Assembly: GCF_902859915.1 (NCBI RefSeq)
Contig: NZ_CADIKK010000017.1
Coordinates: 1 to 64,000, forward strand
Source of the DNA: Paraburkholderia ultramafica
Lineage (GTDB): Bacteria > Pseudomonadota > Gammaproteobacteria > Burkholderiales > Burkholderiaceae
Length of the DNA stretch: 64,000 nucleotides
Direction of reading: 5' to 3'
The notes under the pieces: generated by a model
Database searches by the model: none
Told to the model about the DNA's origin: nothing
What the model saw: only the letters and a program-made list of their open reading frames with translations
Translations under genes and position numbers: made by a program
Part shown: piece after piece, positions 62,079 to 64,000 of the stretch
How positions within the stretch are numbered: position 1 is the stretch's first letter
Layout of the letters: each line of letters begins with the position of its first letter

Positions 62079-63854
62079 ATGCCTCGCTCCTCATTGCTCA
62101 CCGACGTCATTACCCTCGCCGAAGTTCAATCACTGGCTGACCTCAAGACCTTCGCGCGCGGCAAAGCGTATTTTCACGAGGGTGCGGTATCGCGGCTGGA
62201 CGAGCGCGATGGCGTCCTCCATGCCAGTGTCCAAGGCACACACCGGTATAGCGTCGAGCTTGGCTTAGGCGATGACGGCGAGCTTAGCTACGAATGCAAC
62301 TGTCCCGTCGGCGAAGACGGCATCTTTTGCAAACATGCGGTGGCCGTCGCGCTCTCCTGGCTGGAGAACACCGGCGAAGAAGTCTTTCATGCTGAGGAGC
62401 GCGAACCCGCGAAACCTCGCAGGAAACGCAAGACCTACGAAGAGCAAATCCGTGAGTACGTGGGGACGCTGAGCGAGGATTCGTTGCGGGAGCTGTTGCT
62501 GGAAGCAGTCGAACGCGACATGGGGTTGCGCGACAAGCTGCTGTTTGCGGCGCGCGCGGCGAATGCCAACGATTTGCCGGGCATGAAAGCGGCCGTGCGG
62601 CAGGCCACGCGGATTTCTCGACCGCTCGACTGGCGCGAGGCCGGTGGCTACGGCGACGGCTTGATGTCGCTCGCGCAGATGTTGCGTCAGCAGCTTGCCG
62701 GTCCTCACGCCGCTCAGGTGGTCGAACTCACGGAGCTCGCCATTGCTGGCGCCGAAAAGAGCCTCGAGCAGATTGACGACTCCAGTGGCGACGTCATGCC
62801 AGCAATTCAGGAACTGGCTGCCGTGCACCTGGCAGCCTGCCGCCAGACGCGGCCGGACCAGGTGCAGCTAGCCGAGCGGCTGTTCGATTTTCAGACTCAG
62901 GGTGTTTGGGATACGTTCTATGATGTGTTACCGGCGTACGCCGAACCACTGCGCGACGCGGGACTGTCCAGGTACCGCGAACTGGTCGAGAGTGCGTGGA
63001 ACAGGCTGCCGCCACTTGCACCGGGCAACGATTTTCGCAGGCCATTTGACTCGCTGCGGATGCGTCTGGACCACGCGATGGAGGCGCTGGCGGAACTCGA
63101 TGGTGACATCGACGCGCTGGTTGGGATTCGCTCGAAAGACCTGTCGAGTCCGTACCGCTTCTTGCTGGTCGCAGAACTTTGCGCGAAGCACGAACGTTAT
63201 GACGAAGGTCTGTCGTGGGCGGAGCGAGGCCTCACGGCGTCCGAAAAGAATCCGGACCAGCGGTTGCTGGATTTCTGCATCACCGAATACCTGCGCCGCC
63301 GTGAGTTTGTTAAGGCCGATGCCTTTGCGTGGCAACGTTTTGAAATGCGTCCGGTTGCTGAAGCATTTGCCGCATTGATGGACGTCGCGAAGGCCACAGG
63401 GCAGCGAGCGGCCACCCACGAACGTGCACTCAATCATCTGTGGGCGCTCGTACGCGCGGAGGAGGTACCGACAACGTCGAAGCGCAACTCCTGGCAGACG
63501 CCGACGCGAACCGAGCTAGTCAAACTGTTCCTCGCCGAGCGTGACAATGATGCCGCGTGGGAGACGTTCCAAGGCGGCCCAGTGGCGACGAACATGTGGG
63601 CTACGATGGCGGCGGCTCGCGCGAAGACGCATCCGCACGACGCCATTGCCCTATATCACCGGCTGCTGCCAATCGCGGCGGAGAGTGGAACGCGAAACGC
63701 TCGCTACGAAGAAGCATTCGGCATTGTGCGGACCATCGGGAAGCTGCGCGCCGAATTGAAGGAGCATGCAGAGTTCGCCGGTGAACTCGAGTCAATCCGA
63801 CAGAGCTATCGCGCCAAGCGCAACTTCATCAAGTTGCTGGCAACGCTCGGTTAG
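62079..63854 (+). CDS. SWIM zinc-finger domain protein
   Basis: 591 residues. A SWIM domain with Cys73, Cys75, Cys84 and His86 (ECNCPVGEDGIFCKHAVAVA) is followed by a Lys/Arg-rich linker and a long all-helical region with TPR-like helices to the end. SWIM fingers bind DNA or proteins. Large helical SWIM proteins of this type in bacteria have no established role. ATG 62079 is preceded by a short GACAG. Confidence 0.82.
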   Translation: MPRSSLLTDVITLAEVQSLADLKTFARGKAYFHEGAVSRLDERDGVLHASVQGTHRYSVELGLGDDGELSYECNCPVGEDGIFCKHAVAVALSWLENTGEEVFHAEEREPAKPRRKRKTYEEQIREYVGTLSEDSLRELLLEAVERDMGLRDKLLFAARAANANDLPGMKAAVRQATRISRPLDWREAGGYGDGLMSLAQMLRQQLAGPHAAQVVELTELAIAGAEKSLEQIDDSSGDVMPAIQELAAVHLAACRQTRPDQVQLAERLFDFQTQGVWDTFYDVLPAYAEPLRDAGLSRYRELVESAWNRLPPLAPGNDFRRPFDSLRMRLDHAMEALAELDGDIDALVGIRSKDLSSPYRFLLVAELCAKHERYDEGLSWAERGLTASEKNPDQRLLDFCITEYLRRREFVKADAFAWQRFEMRPVAEAFAALMDVAKATGQRAATHERALNHLWALVRAEEVPTTSKRNSWQTPTRTELVKLFLAERDNDAAWETFQGGPVATNMWATMAAARAKTHPHDAIALYHRLLPIAAESGTRNARYEEAFGIVRTIGKLRAELKEHAEFAGELESIRQSYRAKRNFIKLLATLG

Positions 63855-63888
63855 GTTGGCCAGGGGCGAATCCTTTCCCGTCGGGGCG

Positions 63889-64000
63889 TTACGCCGGATG
63901 CTGAGCGCACATGAAATTGCCACACTTCTGCTATTGCTTCAGGCGCCGGTCGAGCTAATGGCAGCGACGCCAGATGTGATGGCTCTTCGCGAAGTCGGAC
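63889..64000 (+). repeat. 112-bp inverted duplicate, right copy (cut by the window end)
   Basis: Aligns with 51711-51822 in opposite orientation with six differences. The true length is unknown because the window stops inside it. Confidence 0.85.
63903..64000 (+). CDS. Second copy of the small winged-helix-like protein (partial)
   Basis: From the RMLSAHEIATLLLLLQAPVE start region onward it encodes nearly the same residues as the gene at 51613-51882 and runs off the window. Only the internal ATG at 63898 or upstream TTG at 63856 could start it; the left copy begins 21 codons earlier. Confidence 0.4.

Overview
The window looks like a chromosome segment of a Burkholderiaceae bacterium, most likely a Paraburkholderia or close relative. 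Coding DNA is GC-rich, and the housekeeping genes (ribD-ribE-ribBA-ribH-nusB, hemL, ubiD, hemN, uppP, trmB) resemble that family. DUF4148-type small secreted proteins and an HU protein with a lysine/alanine/proline tail are also typical of it. No species is claimed.

Left part (about 0.75-19.5 kb) is a catabolic region that ends at a tyrosine integrase beside tRNA-Leu(CAA). It holds a ProVWX-type betaine importer, glyA, a DapA-like aldolase, an FAD amine oxidase, an aldehyde dehydrogenase, a ProC-like reductase, two LysR regulators, a cupin, a LivJ-like binding protein, a Rieske oxygenase with its flavin/2Fe-2S reductase (GbcA/GbcB-like), and an M24-fold protein. The M24 protein keeps the metal-ligand spacing of the DMSP lyase DddP. 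Together they suggest uptake and stepwise breakdown of an onium compound (a betaine, cyclic betaine or DMSP-like solute) with one-carbon handling by GlyA. The substrate cannot be read from sequence.

Middle part (19.6-44.1 kb) is mostly core chromosome: hemN, uppP, trmB, tRNA-Gly(CCC), yggT, a threonine dehydratase-like enzyme, ubiD, a lytic transglycosylase, an aminotransferase, the riboflavin and nusB genes, hemL, a Bcr/CflA transporter and RidA. Two RNA elements stand out. One is a short histidine-rich leader ORF with mutually exclusive hairpins ahead of trmB. The other is a promoter-driven, pseudoknot-capable, terminator-ended leader ahead of the transglycosylase.

Right part (44.2-64 kb) is accessory and decayed. 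It starts with remnants of a surface protein and an integrase. Next comes a peptidoglycan-hydrolase toxin followed by three tandem periplasmic immunity-like paralogues, separated by duplicated copies of the toxin's last codons. After tRNA-Ser(TGA) come a cluster of four strong hairpins, a ribbon-helix-helix/coiled-coil operon with a clear promoter-operator, small secreted proteins, a chemoreceptor, an HU protein, a NUDIX hydrolase, an MFS transporter and a SWIM zinc-finger protein. Pseudogenes of HpaB, peptide deformylase and an IS6-like transposase lie among them. A 112-bp sequence at 51.7 kb recurs inverted at the right edge of the window, 12 kb away.
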